Below are positions 43,971-56,285 of a stretch of DNA of 64,000 nucleotides, piece by piece. Source of the DNA: [Phialemoniopsis] sp. UDSM-2020 (lineage: Eukaryota; Ascomycota; Sordariomycetes; Thyridiales; Thyridiaceae); contig JAEILZ010000003.1 in assembly GCA_018873225.1 (NCBI GenBank), forward strand, positions 248,001 through 312,000. The letters run 5' to 3'. The notes below the pieces were generated by a model. It saw only the letters and a program-made list of their open reading frames with translations, ran no database searches and was not told where the DNA came from. Every line of letters begins with the position of its first letter. Position 1 is the stretch's first letter. A program made the translations under genes and the position numbers.

Positions 43971-45689
43971 ATGCTGCTGTCGCGATCCCTTTTCAACTCG
44001 GCCTTCGGGCTGCTGGCTTCCCTATCATGCACCGCCAACCTCGCCGCCGCGCAGGTCCACACCGACTGCCAGCCGCTGAACCGGACAGACTGCCCTCCGG
44101 ACCCGGCCTTTGGCATGGACTTCAACTTCAACTTCAACGCCACCCCCAACAAGGGCGCCTGGGAGACGACCGTGGGCCCCGTCGACTTCACCAAGGACAA
44201 CGGCGCCGTCTTCACCATCAACAAGAAGGGCGACTCCCCGACCATCCGCACAAAGTTCTACATCTTCTTTGGCCGCGTCGAGCTCAACCTCAAGGTCGCC
44301 CCCGGCACGGGAATCATCAGCTCCATGATGATGCTCAGCGACGACCTCGATGAGATCGACTGGGAATTCATGGGCGGCAACGACACTCACGCCGAGACCA
44401 ACTACTTTGGCAAGAGCGTGCAGGACTACCACAATGCCATCTACCACCCCGTCGAGGGCGGTGTCCAGTCGCAGTTCCGCAACTACACGACCTACTGGAC
44501 CAAGGACGCCCTGGACTTCTACATCGACGGGAAGAAGGTCCGGACCCTGCTGCCCAAAGATGCCAACAACACGTACTACTACCCCCAGACTCCAATGAGG
44601 GTGTCTCTGGGTATCTGGGCCGCCGGAGACCCAGACCAGCCCATTGGTGTCAAGGAATGGGCTGGTGGCGAGACCGACTACAAGAAGGGCCCCTTCAGCA
44701 TGTATGTCAAGAACGCTCACATTACCGACTTCAGCTCCGGCAAGGAGTACTCGTACGGTGACAAGTCTGGGTCTTGGCAGAGCATCAAGGTCGTCTCGTA
44801 AGTGAAATGATAAACTGTCACAAATGTTAGCCTCGTACTAATCACCGATATCAGGGGCAACTCAACCATCGCAGAGACCATCAACGCGCCTCCAGAGAAG
44901 TCTATTGGCGAGAAGTGGAATGATCTTCCCCAGCTCTCCAAGACAGCCGTGTATGCGTCCGGTGCCGGTGTCGCTGCTATCATTGTTGCCGCTCTTCTGT
45001 ACTACTTCATCAGGCAGCGCAAGATCGGCGCCCGCGAGGCCAAGCTCGCCGAGGAGAGGCAGCGCCAGGAGCGTATGGAGCTGGAGCAGTTCAAGAAGGC
45101 CGGCATCGACCCCGACAGCTTCGCCGAACAGGGCCAAGAGTACAACGCCAAGGAGATGCGTCAGGATGGCATGTCCACTAACAACGCCTACTCGGTTCCG
45201 GCCAGCCCATCTAATGAGAAGGCCTGGGCGGCGGCAGGCGCCGCTGCCGGTATTGGAGCAGGTGCAGGTGCTGCGGCCGCCTCGGGCATGCGAAGCCCCG
45301 TTCCTTTGTTGGCGAATGGCGCGCAAAGCCCTCGGATGCAGAGTCCAGGTCCCTTCAACCAGGGTGGTTACGGCATGCATCCCCAGGACCGGACCGGATC
45401 CCCAGCGCCTGCCCACCCGCCACCAAGCTTCCCTCTGCCGGCAACCCCTGGCAACAGGAGCTTCTCGACGCCCAACCCCAACATGAGGCACGGCTCCCCG
45501 GCTCCGTCAGCGGGAGGCTACTCTGACATGGGCAGGACCCAGAGCCCTCGGCCCATGCCGCCACCTCAGCGCAGCTTCACATCCAACAGCTACGGCAACG
45601 GCGGAGGAGGCTATGGCGGTGGAGGCCAGGGCTACCAGGGTGGTCAGCCTGGGTATGGAGGCAATGGAAATGACGGCTACTGGCGGTGA
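43971..45689 (+). CDS. CRH-type GH16 chitin-glucan transglycosylase with transmembrane tail, about 553 aa
   Basis: Two exons, 43971-44797 and 44855-45689, 57-nt intron in phase 2. Signal peptide (about 1-27), a short Cys pair region (TDCQPLNRTDCPP), then a GH16 domain with the CRH catalytic motif DEIDWEF; Glu128 and Glu132 are the nucleophile and acid/base by family knowledge. Substrate-cleft blocks follow (AETNYFG, YHPVEGGVQSQF, TPMRVSLGIWAAG). Enzymes of this type cross-link chitin to beta-glucan in the wall. Instead of the usual GPI signal, the C-terminus has a membrane segment (GAGVAAIIVAALLYYFI, about 325-341), then a basic/charged helix (ERQRQERMELEQF) and a long cytosolic tail rich in Pro, Ser, Gly, with GGGGYGGGGQGYQGGQPGYG near the end. 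Several NxS/T sites are in the ectodomain. Confidence 0.92.
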
Positions 45690-47999
45690 TCGCCGAGCTC
45701 GAAGTGATGCATGAGCGTGCACAAAGGGCTTGGCGCTTTGCCAGCCCCCTTCTTTTTACCTTTTCCTTTAGAACAATGGCGAAACTCCAACCTGTGAGTT
45801 CGGCAGGGAGAGCGACCGGTGTTTGGTGTAGACGCTCGTATGTGTCGATGTTGTACGTTACGTCGCATGTTCAGTCGGGCTTGATGCCCCTTGAATCTTT
45901 GAACGAATGAGAAATATACCCGATTAACAGCGAGAAGAGAAGATTTGGACCCTGCGCTGATTATTGACTTTCCAAGTGACTCAGGCTTCTGCATTATCGT
46001 CTCCTGGATTTGGGTTTCCTGCTTGCACCGCCCCTTCATGCCGATCAAGCTTTGAGTCCTGTTTCGTTGGGCTGCAGGCATTCTCTAGCGGCTTGCCAAG
46101 GTCTGGGGTTGATGGTTACGGAGGTCCGACAGTTTGCATCGTGCTGTGTTGTCAGAGTCTGGCCGAATGTCAGGTCCGCTTCGCCAATGTATGGCCGAGG
46201 TGTGCCCATGCTGAAGATTTGGATCTTGAAACATGCTCTTGCAGCGGAGCAGACTCTCGATTGCATGTCCGCGATATAGCCGGAAGCAGTTCAACCTTGC
46301 CGGCAGCATTGCCAAACTGGAGCTGGTGTATGTGTGGAAGGTGTTTGGGTCGTGGAAGGCTGTTGTGGACGAAGCCAACGTCATCCTCAGTCTGGCTAGA
46401 GAAGCTGTGTCAGGGGTGACAATCCGGGGATGCTGTGTCTAGGCTCGGCTGGTCGGAACCCGAAGATTCCGTTTCGCTTTCTCGTGGAGCTAACGCAACA
46501 CTGAATGTCAGCTTCGAATTGATGACGTCTCTAAGCAGGCTAGATCGGAAGCCAATGGAGACTGGTGACCGCGAACACTCATTCTAGGGTCTGGCATGCC
46601 GGCAGTCTAGACACGGTGAAATGGCATTGCTTTTGTCCACTTGACGTCGGAATATACTTGCACTCAGATGTATTGTCATGTTAGGGTCGATGTCTCGTCG
46701 AGTGACACAGCTTCTCGGTACATTGGTAGTGAACCCGTCGGGCGAAGGCCTGGTGATTGCACAGCATTAGCTCTGGGGAATCAACACGATCGGAAAGACG
46801 TTGAGCAAGCCTCATAAGCCAGAAGAGAAAGAAACAGCCTTATGCAAGTCGAGGGAAGGTAATAAAGAAAAGGCAGAGGGAGGCACAGTGTAACGGTTTA
46901 AGCCTGGCATTTGTGGAGACGACACGAGGTCGACCGGGTTTCTAGGCAGGGACGACCGACTTCGTGGATCTCGGAAGGTGCCATTTCTCGTATTTTTCTC
47001 GTGCACCTGCCTTCTAGACGCATTTTGCTTGAATCCAGCCCCTTTCAGCCGCGAAAACGACTCGAGCCATTCCCCGCGACGCACTCTGCAAGTCCCGTCT
47101 GACAGATCGACAAAGGGGCGTTCTGTATTGCTCATGCTGTCAAGCCAAGACTTGTTGTGTGTGGCCTTGGGCCTCAACGGTTCAGCCTCTCAATGTCAGC
47201 TGGAGTTCATATCACCAAACCAAACGAAATCGGGTTGAATACCACACACAATGGTCACGGACACTTCTGCCTGAAGAGACGGCCGAATCCTCGACCAGGA
47301 CATCAGCCAGGCTGACCTCACACTCACTCACTTTTGCTCGCACCGCTTCATCCCTTCTCGAGCGTCATGGCCTCGGCAGAATAGGTGCTGATGGGAACAG
47401 TCTAATGTCAGGGACACGATTCAATGGGATCACAACGCTAGAGAATCCAAAACCGGCTTCGACCAACATGTCCGGACGCTGACTGCCTTGTCCCTAGCGA
47501 ATGGTCGTCCGACAGACTTTGTAGCCAGAACACAAGGCTCCGAGCTATGCTGCGAACAAGCTTCATGGTCGTCGTTACTGGCTAATCACCAAGTGCAACA
47601 CAGGCCAGGCCGACCAACACAGCATCGTGATCAACGTACTGCGTCAACGGCGCATCAGGCTGCCAACCTCGTCCGACGTTGTTGAAACGATCATCGACCC
47701 ATGGACCTGCGAGACTTGGACCTGCTTCTGTACAGCATCGGGGTCAAGTGGACGACAGTTTTGTACTTCCTCCGTAAATCCTTTGCAAACGACATCACGA
47801 TGGATGGAAGATTCGATGGACGATGAAACTCTGGTTATGCCAGACAGACGGATATAAAAGAAGACGAGGAACCAGGACAGAATCGAACCTTTGTCTACAA
47901 GCATCCAGCATCCCCAGCCAACTCAGAACCTCTAGCCCCCACAAGACCTTCTCCATCACTCACAGTCGCTACGCTCCAGCAGCCCCCCTTATCCACAAG
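45690..47999. other. 2.3 kb interval between GH16 gene and small secreted protein gene
   Basis: 3' UTR of the GH16 gene and upstream region of the secreted-protein gene. Frames up to 151 codons (45964-46419) have no domain or usable splice partner. No RNA gene convincingly seen. Confidence 0.5.
47853..47859 (+). promoter_or_regulatory. Likely TATA box of the cysteine-rich secreted protein gene
   Basis: TATAAAA 141-147 bp upstream of the ATG at 48000, in a non-TA-rich context; position suits a 5' UTR of about 100-120 nt. Motif match only. Confidence 0.5.
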
Positions 48000-48885
48000 A
48001 TGCATTTCACCAACGCCTTTGCCTTCTTGACGGCATTCGCCGCATCCGCCGTCATGGCCGCCCCCTCCGGCCCCAGCAACGGCGTTCTCGCCCGTGGTGG
48101 CGGCGACGGCGGCCACTCCTGCCCGGGTGACCAGTGGTACGTCGGCTGGGACAAGAAGTGCGTCTGCCCTTCGGGCTGCGAGTACGACGAGGTCGTCGGC
48201 AAATGCCACTACCCCACGCACACGCCCCTGACCTGCGGCTACGGCGAGCTCTTGTGGTGCGCCCGCAGCGCCACGGACTACTGCCAGTACGGTGAGTTCA
48301 ACACCCTGTCATTGCTGAGCTAACGCTCTCTCCTCTTCTGGTCGCTGATCTTCGGTATTATTCACAGACGCCAAGGATGAGCGCTGCTGGACCGGCGGCG
48401 GGAGCCAGATCTTCTGCGCCCCCGAGGTCGAGATCACCATCATCATCATCGAGATCTTCCCGCCGCCCATCCCCGTCTGCGAGGGCGACCAGCACTACGA
48501 CTACACTGCCAAGCAGTGCGTCTGCGAGACCGGCAAGGTATGTCTCTACCCTTTCCCATCCATTCTGGGTCCCATTTTGCTTTCGATCTGACTTGGCTTC
48601 CCGCCTACAGGTCTTCTCCAACGGCAAGTGCGGCTACCCACCCCTGCAGCCACCCATCTGCTCGTACGGTGAGACGGCATACTGCGCCAAGGACAAGGAC
48701 AACTACTGCCCATACGGTAAGAAAAAGCACTCCCAACATCCTTTGTGAAAAGAGCCGGGTCTGATCCATTTTGCTTCCTTCTAGATGCCAGCAACGCCTA
48801 CTGCCTGGCAGATGGCCACAACACTGTCTTCTGCTGCGCTCCTCCCAAGATCAAGGAGGTCTGCGCCCAAAAGTGGGACTACTGA
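48000..48885 (+). CDS. Small secreted cysteine-rich protein with two homologous modules, about 222 aa
   Basis: Four exons: 48000-48291, 48368-48537, 48611-48716, 48785-48885; GT-AG joins, 223 codons with stop. A signal peptide (1 to about 20, MHFTNAFAFLTAFAASAVMA) leads a mature protein with 21 Cys. Two modules align by eye: residues 41-114 and 135-207. Shared landmarks are C.GDQ.Y, K.CVC..G, GKC.YP, C.YGE, CA......YC.YDA and a final FC. The Asp of YDA is split by an intron at the same phase in both modules (codons 98 and 190), so the duplication took the intron with it. A second intron occurs only in module 2. A run of Ile and Pro (ITIIIIEIFPPPIP) links them. No known domain is recognised; candidate effector or wall/surface protein. 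Confidence 0.88.
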
Positions 48886-50730
48886 TTCACCGTATAATGA
48901 ACTCAACGGGGTACCTGAAGGTTGCCTTACCCTTGAAAGGTAGTCGAACCGGGCATCTCACGGCAGGGGTAGCAGGGCGTCACTCTTTTAACCAAACCCC
49001 ATTCTTTTCGATTCTTGTCACTCGTTCACACTCGACTTGGCCCACGTTGCAACTGGCTCTAGCTTAGAATATTACAAAAAGCACTGAATAAGACACGGAA
49101 TAAGACCGAACCTGTCAGTGGTGATATAAGTGATTCACTGCCGCTGATCTTGTGCCTGCCATCACTGGCCACACCAATGGCAGGCATTTCCATTTGGATC
49201 AGTTGGCTCCTGCCTATTCCGGGCATCGCCAAAGCCAAAGTGGTGGGCTGGACCAACCTTAATTTGACTTACACGCGTCCCACTGGTCTCCCCGGCGCCG
49301 TAAACTTTGCACGAACTACCAGCAAACGACCAAGTTGCGTCCGTGCAAACTGCTGGGTGTTTTGTGTCTGTAAATGTTGAAGTAGGACAACGCCACGCAG
49401 CAGGTGTCACCAGAATCCCAAGCATATCATCGTGTCCGGGGCGCAGCAAGTACCCGGGTTCGGCATCCGATCCTTTAATAACACTCAGATTGTTTTCCAA
49501 CGTTACCACAGCTCTCCACGACAGTCCCTGCTCACCAAATCCCTTCTCATTAGCGGTGGTAGCATGTCACTGCCTCCACAGCCAAGTGATACGCTGACCG
49601 CATATCGTCGTCCTCCGTCACCCAACTTCATCACCCCGATCGTAGATTACCTGAATGGCCGCACGAGTAAACAACGAATTCTATTTTTAGGCTATGGCAT
49701 AGCATTCAGCTAGCTAGTAAGAGTCAAGCGACAGGGTCGAGACCGCCAGCCTGGATCGCACACCCAGAGACGCGGGTTTTAGCCGCATCGGCAGAATGTG
49801 CCGGACTCTACGCTTACCACGTCTAGGCATATCGTGGCGCCGACACGACACGCTGCGACGATGTCGTGATTCAATTTACCATGTCCCTTGCCATTGTCTT
49901 GTTCAGCTTTTCGTCATATTTCACATCCGCTCGTAGATAGGCAATCCTGCCTGGCGGGCTCGAGAGCATCACAGATGGTGTTGAAGCGGCTACGATGTCC
50001 TTGCCCGATACGGGATGACTTGCGAGAGGTGCCTCGAGACTTTACTGCATGCATGATATTGCTTCCGAAAACGGTTCCGCTACCTCTCAAAGCAGACTGA
50101 CCAGCCGACCCTCCCGTCTAAACCCGTGTACAATTCCCCGAACCAGCCAGACGTGGTAGCCTCCGAATCTCGCCGTCGCACAGCTATCCCCTTTTGGCCA
50201 AGGTCGGCCGGTACCCCCAATCAGATCAGAGTTCGGTTTCGATCCCAATGATTAACTCGGACACATAGAAGCACTGTTTGCATGAAAGATTATGGAAGAG
50301 AAAAAGGCTTGATTGACTTATGCTAAGACTTCTGAGAAAGTATGCAAGAAATGATGACCAAAAGGAAAGAAAAGTCCAAAGCATCCCCTTTTTGTGAGTC
50401 CCTTCTACCCATCCCGCAACACTAGAGAGCCGCTCGCCAATGCCGTTCGTACCGTCCCGGCTGGGAAAGGCCCCTTGCACTCGGAATAAGCAGATAAGAA
50501 CACGAAAAGAGAACCGCCTTTTTTTTCTCCAGGGAGACTTTTGCCGCCGCTGGTACAGCGGGTGGCTCACTCCCCCATCCACAGCCGCCTCCGGGCCAAT
50601 GCAAAGTGCATGTACACAAAGCAAGTCCAAGGCACGCTTGTCAGTCAGGCGTGCACTCCCAACATCTCAAGCCCCTCTTTCCCGCTCCGTCCCAGCTCAG
50701 CTCAGCACCGTCCCGGTCCACTGGATGCGC
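48886..50730. other. 1.8 kb 3'-3' interval between two secreted-protein genes
   Basis: Convergent genes flank it. No frame is recognised as a gene. A homopolymer T run lies at 50518-50527. Confidence 0.55.
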
Positions 50731-51456
50731 TTATTTCTTGCACTTGATCCAGGCCAGGTGGACTTGCTGGGTGAAGGCAACGGTGGCGTCATCATTGGTG
50801 ATCTCGCCGATGGCGGAGCTGTTGCTGCTGGTGAGCGAGATACGGTTGTTGACGTTGAGGATGCCGTTGGCACCGCAGGGCGAGTAGATGTAGCTGGCCG
50901 TCGGGACCTGGTCCGACTTGGTGTAGACCTGGCCATCAGCCCAGATGCCGCCGCCGGTGATCGAGGTCCGGGTGGTGGTGGTGGCGCTGGCATCCTGAGA
51001 GAAGTAGTAGGTGCTGTAGAAGGTGCCGGTGACGCCAGTGTCGAGCTGAGCATAGCCGTGGTAAGTGCTGTCGACGACGGCGAACTGGAAGCCACCGGGG
51101 TAGCGGAGGTTCAGGTGGAGCTGGCAGTTCTTGGTCTTGGTCGTGGGGTCGTAGCCGGGGCCGATGTAGGTCTGGAACTTGTCGAAACCGAAAGTAACAA
51201 CCTTCAAAAGCACTCTGTCAGTATATCCCAGCCAAGGTGGTTGCATCAGGAGTCTATTACTTACAGTCTTGTCGGGGGAGATGGTGGTGGAGACGGAACC
51301 CTGGGGGCAGCCGTTACCGGAGAAGCTGGTGCTGACGATCTGGATATCGCTCGGGTCGGGAGCATCGGCAGATCCGTCAGTGCCGCCACCGCCGGGGAAG
51401 ACGATGCCGGGAGCAGCAGCAACAAGGGCTGGGAGCAGGAAGGCGACGGAACGCAT
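50731..51456 (-). CDS. Secreted DUF4360-family protein, about 220 aa
   Basis: Two exons (complement): 51265-51456 and 50731-51201, with a 63-nt intron (GTAAGT...TTGAAG) containing a good branch site (ATACTGACAG). The intron length is a multiple of three and has no in-frame stop, so an unspliced message would also be open (241 aa). Signal peptide at 1-15 ([15 protein letters not shown]). The body has the pattern of DUF4360 (PF14273) fungal proteins: [13 protein letters not shown] near the start, DKT then [31 protein letters not shown], and a last Cys pair (SPCGANG ... WIKCKK). Function is not known; secreted proteins of this family are often abundant. It lies tail to tail with the cysteine-rich protein gene. 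Confidence 0.88.
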   Translation of the reverse strand: MRSVAFLLPALVAAAPGIVFPGGGGTDGSADAPDPSDIQIVSTSFSGNGCPQGSVSTTISPDKTVSNRLLMQPPWLGYTDRVLLKVVTFGFDKFQTYIGPGYDPTTKTKNCQLHLNLRYPGGFQFAVVDSTYHGYAQLDTGVTGTFYSTYYFSQDASATTTTRTSITGGGIWADGQVYTKSDQVPTASYIYSPCGANGILNVNNRISLTSSNSSAIGEITNDDATVAFTQQVHLAWIKCKK

Positions 51457-54400
51457 ATTGGCTGATTGGACTTTGCTGACCGAGGTATCAAAGATGAGAC
51501 TGGCGGTATCAGATCAAGAGCGAGGTCTTGAAGCTTCTTTTGGTTGAGGCTGGAGGATTGAAGAGTTGGTGGTGATGAGGGATGAGATGATGTTGAGAGA
51601 GACCGGCGGCGAGGGCTGAATTTATACACATTCCGACCTTAAGAGTTGACCATCCTCGAACGGCTCGACTCCGAGAAAAAGACATCGTCGAGCTGACATC
51701 TCTAGATTGCCCCATTCCCGCTGTCCGGAAACTCAGATGGTTCGCGATGTCTAGGCACGGAGGCAAAACAGCTAGAAACCCCACCCTCCGCTCCTCGGAT
51801 CAATCCAGAGTCGCGACAGCCCAGAGTCCCTCCTTCACGGTGACCTTAATTTACGACGTTAGATTGGGCGCTCTGGGTCTCGTCTCTTCAGCCTCGGAGA
51901 CGACGAGGTGTCGATGTTTGCGTTTGTGTAGTTCTGTTGATTGTTGCAGTGGCTGGCTGGCTGCAAATTTGCGGGTGAAAAGAAGGATAAATGAAAAACA
52001 TATTAAGACGGGACCTCGAACCTCTTAAGGGACCCCCTTTCTGGACCCGATCTCTTTGACCCGCAGGCTTGGCCTCAAGCCCAGATCGTATCGTGGTGGA
52101 TAGCCATCTAAAAAAAGGTCTTTTTATAGAAACGGGCCAAGTGATGAATCGCGTTCGGATTCAGGGACAGCCAGGTGGTTGCCTCTCGATTGGTTGGACG
52201 AGGAGCGAGTGTGCCTTGAACTCCGCCAAAGGACCCGGTCTGGGGTGCAGGTGGATGGGGCGTCTGGATTGACAAATGGTCCAGAGGTCATGCAATGAGC
52301 AGGTTTGTTGCTGATCACTTCATCCAGACCCGGTCTCTGCCTTGACGATGCTCGCGTAGCTTGCCATCGACCGTGACCCAGGCACATGGTGACATATGAG
52401 GTACAGCTCCAGCCTCCCACTCAATGCTTGAACGACCGGCCGCCTGGGTTTGCAAAGACGCTGATTGTTGCTATTTTCGTCCCTGCTCAAGACTTTCGTA
52501 GATTAAGCTTAATTATTCCACCTGAAAGCGCATCGTCCCCAAGCTGGTCTTTGACATTGCCGCTGAATGGCGTGGGCTGGCAAAGGTGTAGTTTCCCGCG
52601 GCAATATCGAGAACCCATATGTGCACAATGATGCCGAGTCAGCTGATATTCCCGGGAAGAGTAGTGTTATCGACCTCTTGTCATCCTGGGTGCCGCCCTG
52701 GTAGCATTGTCGAATGCTTTGACGTTATCCTTCACCGAGCAGCCAGGTCATGAAATGAGTGAGTCTTGGCCCGGCTTGTGCAGCCTTCTCCTCAGTTCCT
52801 AAGTCAGGCTTGGGTGGCAGAGATGACAAGATGACACAATATGAGTGTGACCCATGTCATGGTCGAGTTGCCGTTGTTTGTTGCCGTGTGTAGTACACGT
52901 TAGCGGGGTGTAAAGTGAGGATGCCACCGCCAGAGGCGAACATCGCGATCTTCAGGCCGCTCCCGATGCGGTTCGCATCACACCATCCTGAGGCGCATAA
53001 GGCTACATGGAGGCATCCCACGCAGCAATGAGGCAGTGGGAGGCGTCCCGGTCCCTCAGGCACAAGGTTACATTGCGTGGTCTCTCTCGAGCCACAGCAG
53101 CGGCGGGCCACGGAGCCTCCATCCCGCAGCACTTGCCACGACGAGTCTCGACCAGCAACGAATTGTCTGGATATTGCAAGCTCGCCTCATCTTGGGCTTT
53201 GTTTGTTTTGTGTCATGGGCGAGCGGCGTGTCACTGCGCCGGGTCGTTGGCCAAATCATCCCGATGGCTAATTCATTCGTGGTCAGCCACTTGAACTGAG
53301 CGAGAGATTGCCACTGACTGGCCCGCCTCGGTAGGCCAAGAGAGTACTGCATCCCGACGAAGATTAACCAAACTCAGGTTCGGAATTTCGAGGTTTGACG
53401 CGGGCAACAGTCGACCATTGAGATCAAGTCTTGGTTGGGCTATTCCCAGGCCGCAATTGAAGCAACTCATCCGGGTTTGGGTTGAGCTATGGCCAGGCGT
53501 GAAACAAGTTACCATATCCCAGCAAAGAGATCAGGTGAGACTGGCGATGTAACGGTCGAGCTGCTCCGCGAACCCCACCCCGCAGCCCGTGGATCCCCCC
53601 GGATGTCGGGCTCGTAAGGGGGTGAACGCGATGCAATGTACGTGCCTGCATGGGCGGTACCTTGCAAGCAATATCGCAGCTTCAGTGTGATGGTGTGCTG
53701 GGACTCCATCGCTGTGACTGCGAAAAGAACAAGGCGGAACCTGGGTTGGAAATCCTGGTTGGCGTGGACTGTAGACGAGTTTGTGCAGATCCAAGAATAG
53801 AAACACGAGTAGATTGCGGGATGGTCCAGGTATTAACGGTACCATCCGACTGGTGAGCGCAAATTGCAGGCCATGTGCGACAATGGCACGATGGCCTCCT
53901 GCAAGCTTGCCGGAGCCCTCTCCAGGGTAGCTTTGTTCAAACTCTTGTTCGTGTAGCTCTGCATGACAGCCAGATTAGCGAAGGGATGGCGTGTCTTGGA
54001 CACACCAGGTGATGAGCAGTATGAGTATAACGCGAGCGTGTTATGCGGTGCAGTAGACACTTCACGGCCGCAAAGAGCATGACATCACAGCAGTTTTGAG
54101 AATTGGATTGCCTGTAGCTTTGAATGTCGGTGAAAATGTTAAGGCAAGGAGAAATTGAGCAGAAGACAGGGCGATCTCCCGTGAATGCAGGTGAGTTGAG
54201 ATCCGAGGATCTGGTTTGGACAGGTGCTGGCAGCGCTGATCGTTCCTGCTACGAGCGAGAAACGCGACATGTCAAACCCGAGGAAACACAAAGAGTGGGA
54301 AAGATGGCATGCCTTCCCACCTGTTTGCTTCTGCCCCTGGGTCAGACTGCGGGGTCGTTGCATCTGGTCCCTACATTTCTTGATGCGACCCCAGCCGAGG

Positions 54401-54794
54401 CCGGATGAGCAACAGGTGTACATTTGAGGAGACCCTAATACGACGTTGTAGCTTGAGCTTCAACTCTCGAGGGTACCCTGAGCAGCGCCATGATGGCACG
54501 CTGAGTGCAATTGACGGCAGCAGTAGGTTCACAGGAGCGGGACGAGGCTTCCGGGTGCTCTAAAAAATATTCTATTTTTGTTTCAACAGACAAGAAGACG
54601 GAGTTTACTATTCACATAATGGGTTATTCCAAAATCCTCCGTTTTCCGCGGGTTCGCATCCAAAAAGCTTGCGCCATACCGCGACCCCGGCGCTGATTAC
54701 ATTGCGATCATCGCCGTCTTGGGCGAAATGACAAAATGCCCAACCACTTCCGCTACTCGACCTATCCTCTCTACAAAACACCGCAGCCAGCCAC
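51457..54794. other. 3.3 kb interval between DUF4360 gene and methylcitrate synthase
   Basis: Contains the DUF4360 promoter (51457 to about 52000) and the 3' flank of the methylcitrate synthase gene. None of the frames of up to about 104 codons looks like a known protein. No RNA gene, repeat or transposon part is recognised. Confidence 0.5.
51621..51626 (-). promoter_or_regulatory. Likely TATA box of the DUF4360 gene
   Basis: TATAAA on the minus strand, 165-170 bp upstream of the ATG at 51456. Followed by a C/T-rich leader, as expected for a strongly expressed fungal gene. Motif match only. Confidence 0.45.
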
Positions 54795-56285
54795 TTAAGC
54801 AGCCTCGGCCGCCTTGAGGAGACCCTCGAGGTTGATGCTCTTGGGGCGCTCGATGGGCAGGCCAAGAGCACGGTCCCAGATGAGCTGGGCCAGAGGGCCC
54901 AGACCACGGGAGACACCGAAGGTGGCGGTGTAGTACAGAGTCTCGTGGAAGCCGTAGTGGTGGAAGAGGACACCAGAGGAAGAGTCGACGTTGGGGTAAG
55001 GGTTCTTGGTCTTGCCGTGCTCCTTGAGGACATCGGGGGCGATGTCGCTGTTGGCCTTAACCAGCTGGAAGACGGGGTCGTTGGCAATCTTGGGGCGCGA
55101 CGCGGCGTAATCCATAAGAGCCTCGAAGCGAGGGTCGGGCTTGCGCAGAACGGCGTGGCCGTAGCCGGGAACGACACGGCCAGAGTTGAGGGTCGACCAG
55201 AGGTAGTCAGTGACATCCTTCTGGGTGTACGAGGCCGGGATGGCATCCTTCATCTGGAGGATCCATCGGAGCACCTCCTGGGCAGCAAGGCCGTGGAGGG
55301 GACCAGCCAGACCCTGGAGACCAGCGCTGTAGCTGAGGAAGGGGTCGCTCAGCGCGCTGCCGACCAGGTGGGTGGCGTGGGCAGAGACGTTGCCGCCCTC
55401 GTGGTCGCCGTGGAGGGCGAGGTAGAGACGGAGGAGATCCTGGAAGTCCTCGTTCTCGCGGCCGCCCTTGCCGAGCATGGCAGCGAAGTTGTAAGACCAA
55501 TCCTGCTCGAGGTCGACCTTGGCAGGGAGAGCACCGCCGCCGCGGTACGAGTTCTGGTAGATCTTGGCGGCGATGGTGGGCAGCTTGGCCAGCAGGCTGA
55601 TGCAGTCATCGTAGGTAGGCTCCCAGTAGTCGGCCTTGTTCAGGCCCTCCTCGTAGGCCTTGGCGAACTTGGAGGTGTAGTTGAGGGCCGAGACGGCAAT
55701 GGCGAACTGGGTCATGGGGTGGAGATCCTTGGGGAAGTCGTCAAGCATCTTGTTGACGAAGCCGGGCAGCTCGGCCTGTTCAGCCAGCTGGCGCGAGAAG
55801 GCGCGGGTCTGGTTGACCGAGGGGACCTGGCCGGTGAGGAGCAGCCAGAACATGGCCTCGGGAAGCATCTCGGTGCCGGTCTTGCCCTTGGGCAGCTCCT
55901 TCTGGCAGTCCTTGATGGTGCGGCCGTGGAAGCGGATACCCTCGTTGGCATCGAGGACGGAGCCCTCCCAGACCATGGCCTTGAGGCCTCGCATACCGCC
56001 AATGGTGTTCTCAACCTTGACCTCGCCGATGACCTTGCCACCCTGGGCCTTGACCTTCTTGAAGAGCTCCCGCTTGGCGGGGATGACCTCCTTGAGGGTG
56101 GTCTTCAGGTCGGGCTCAGAGCTGGAGGAGTAGTTCCTGGCGGAGAGGGCGACGCGGGCGGTGCGGGGCTGTCATCACGATAAGCCGAACATGCCATGAC
56201 GAGTTTACTCGTGCCTGCGGAATTGAGAGCGACTTACCCGCAGAGCTCCCAGAGCCCTGGTAGTAGACCTGACGTTCATAGCCAT
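54795..56285 (-). CDS. mcsA: Mitochondrial 2-methylcitrate synthase (citrate synthase family), about 473 aa
   Basis: Two exons (complement): 56238-56285 and 54795-56168, 69-nt intron. The first 16 codons plus the start of exon 2 make a basic, Ser/Arg-rich mitochondrial presequence (MAMNVRSTTRALGALR, then RTARVALSARNYSSS). Citrate synthase motifs are complete: GPLHGLAAQEV and VPGYGHAVLRKPDPR with the two catalytic His, and NPYPNVDSSSG with the catalytic Asp. I call methylcitrate synthase rather than citrate synthase because several stretches (AKRELFKKVK, GIRFHGRTIKDCQKELPKG, YWEPTYDD, YRGGGALPAKVDL, FHHYGFHETLYYTATFGV) match the McsA class as I remember it and differ from CitA. It condenses propionyl-CoA with oxaloacetate. 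It is divergent from the next enzyme of the same cycle. Confidence 0.88.

Noticed and set aside
47880..47920. tRNA T-loop-like GGTTCGATTC on the minus strand
   Set aside because: No matching T-stem, acceptor or anticodon arm around it.
50440..51465. 341-codon plus-strand frame
   Set aside because: Antisense shadow of the DUF4360 gene, including its intron.
54945..56183. 412-codon plus-strand frame
   Set aside because: Antisense of methylcitrate synthase; Gly/Val/Leu/Glu-rich with no domain.
54795..56285. Calling this gene the TCA-cycle citrate synthase
   Set aside because: Several class-specific stretches match methylcitrate synthase and the divergent neighbour is the methylisocitrate lyase.
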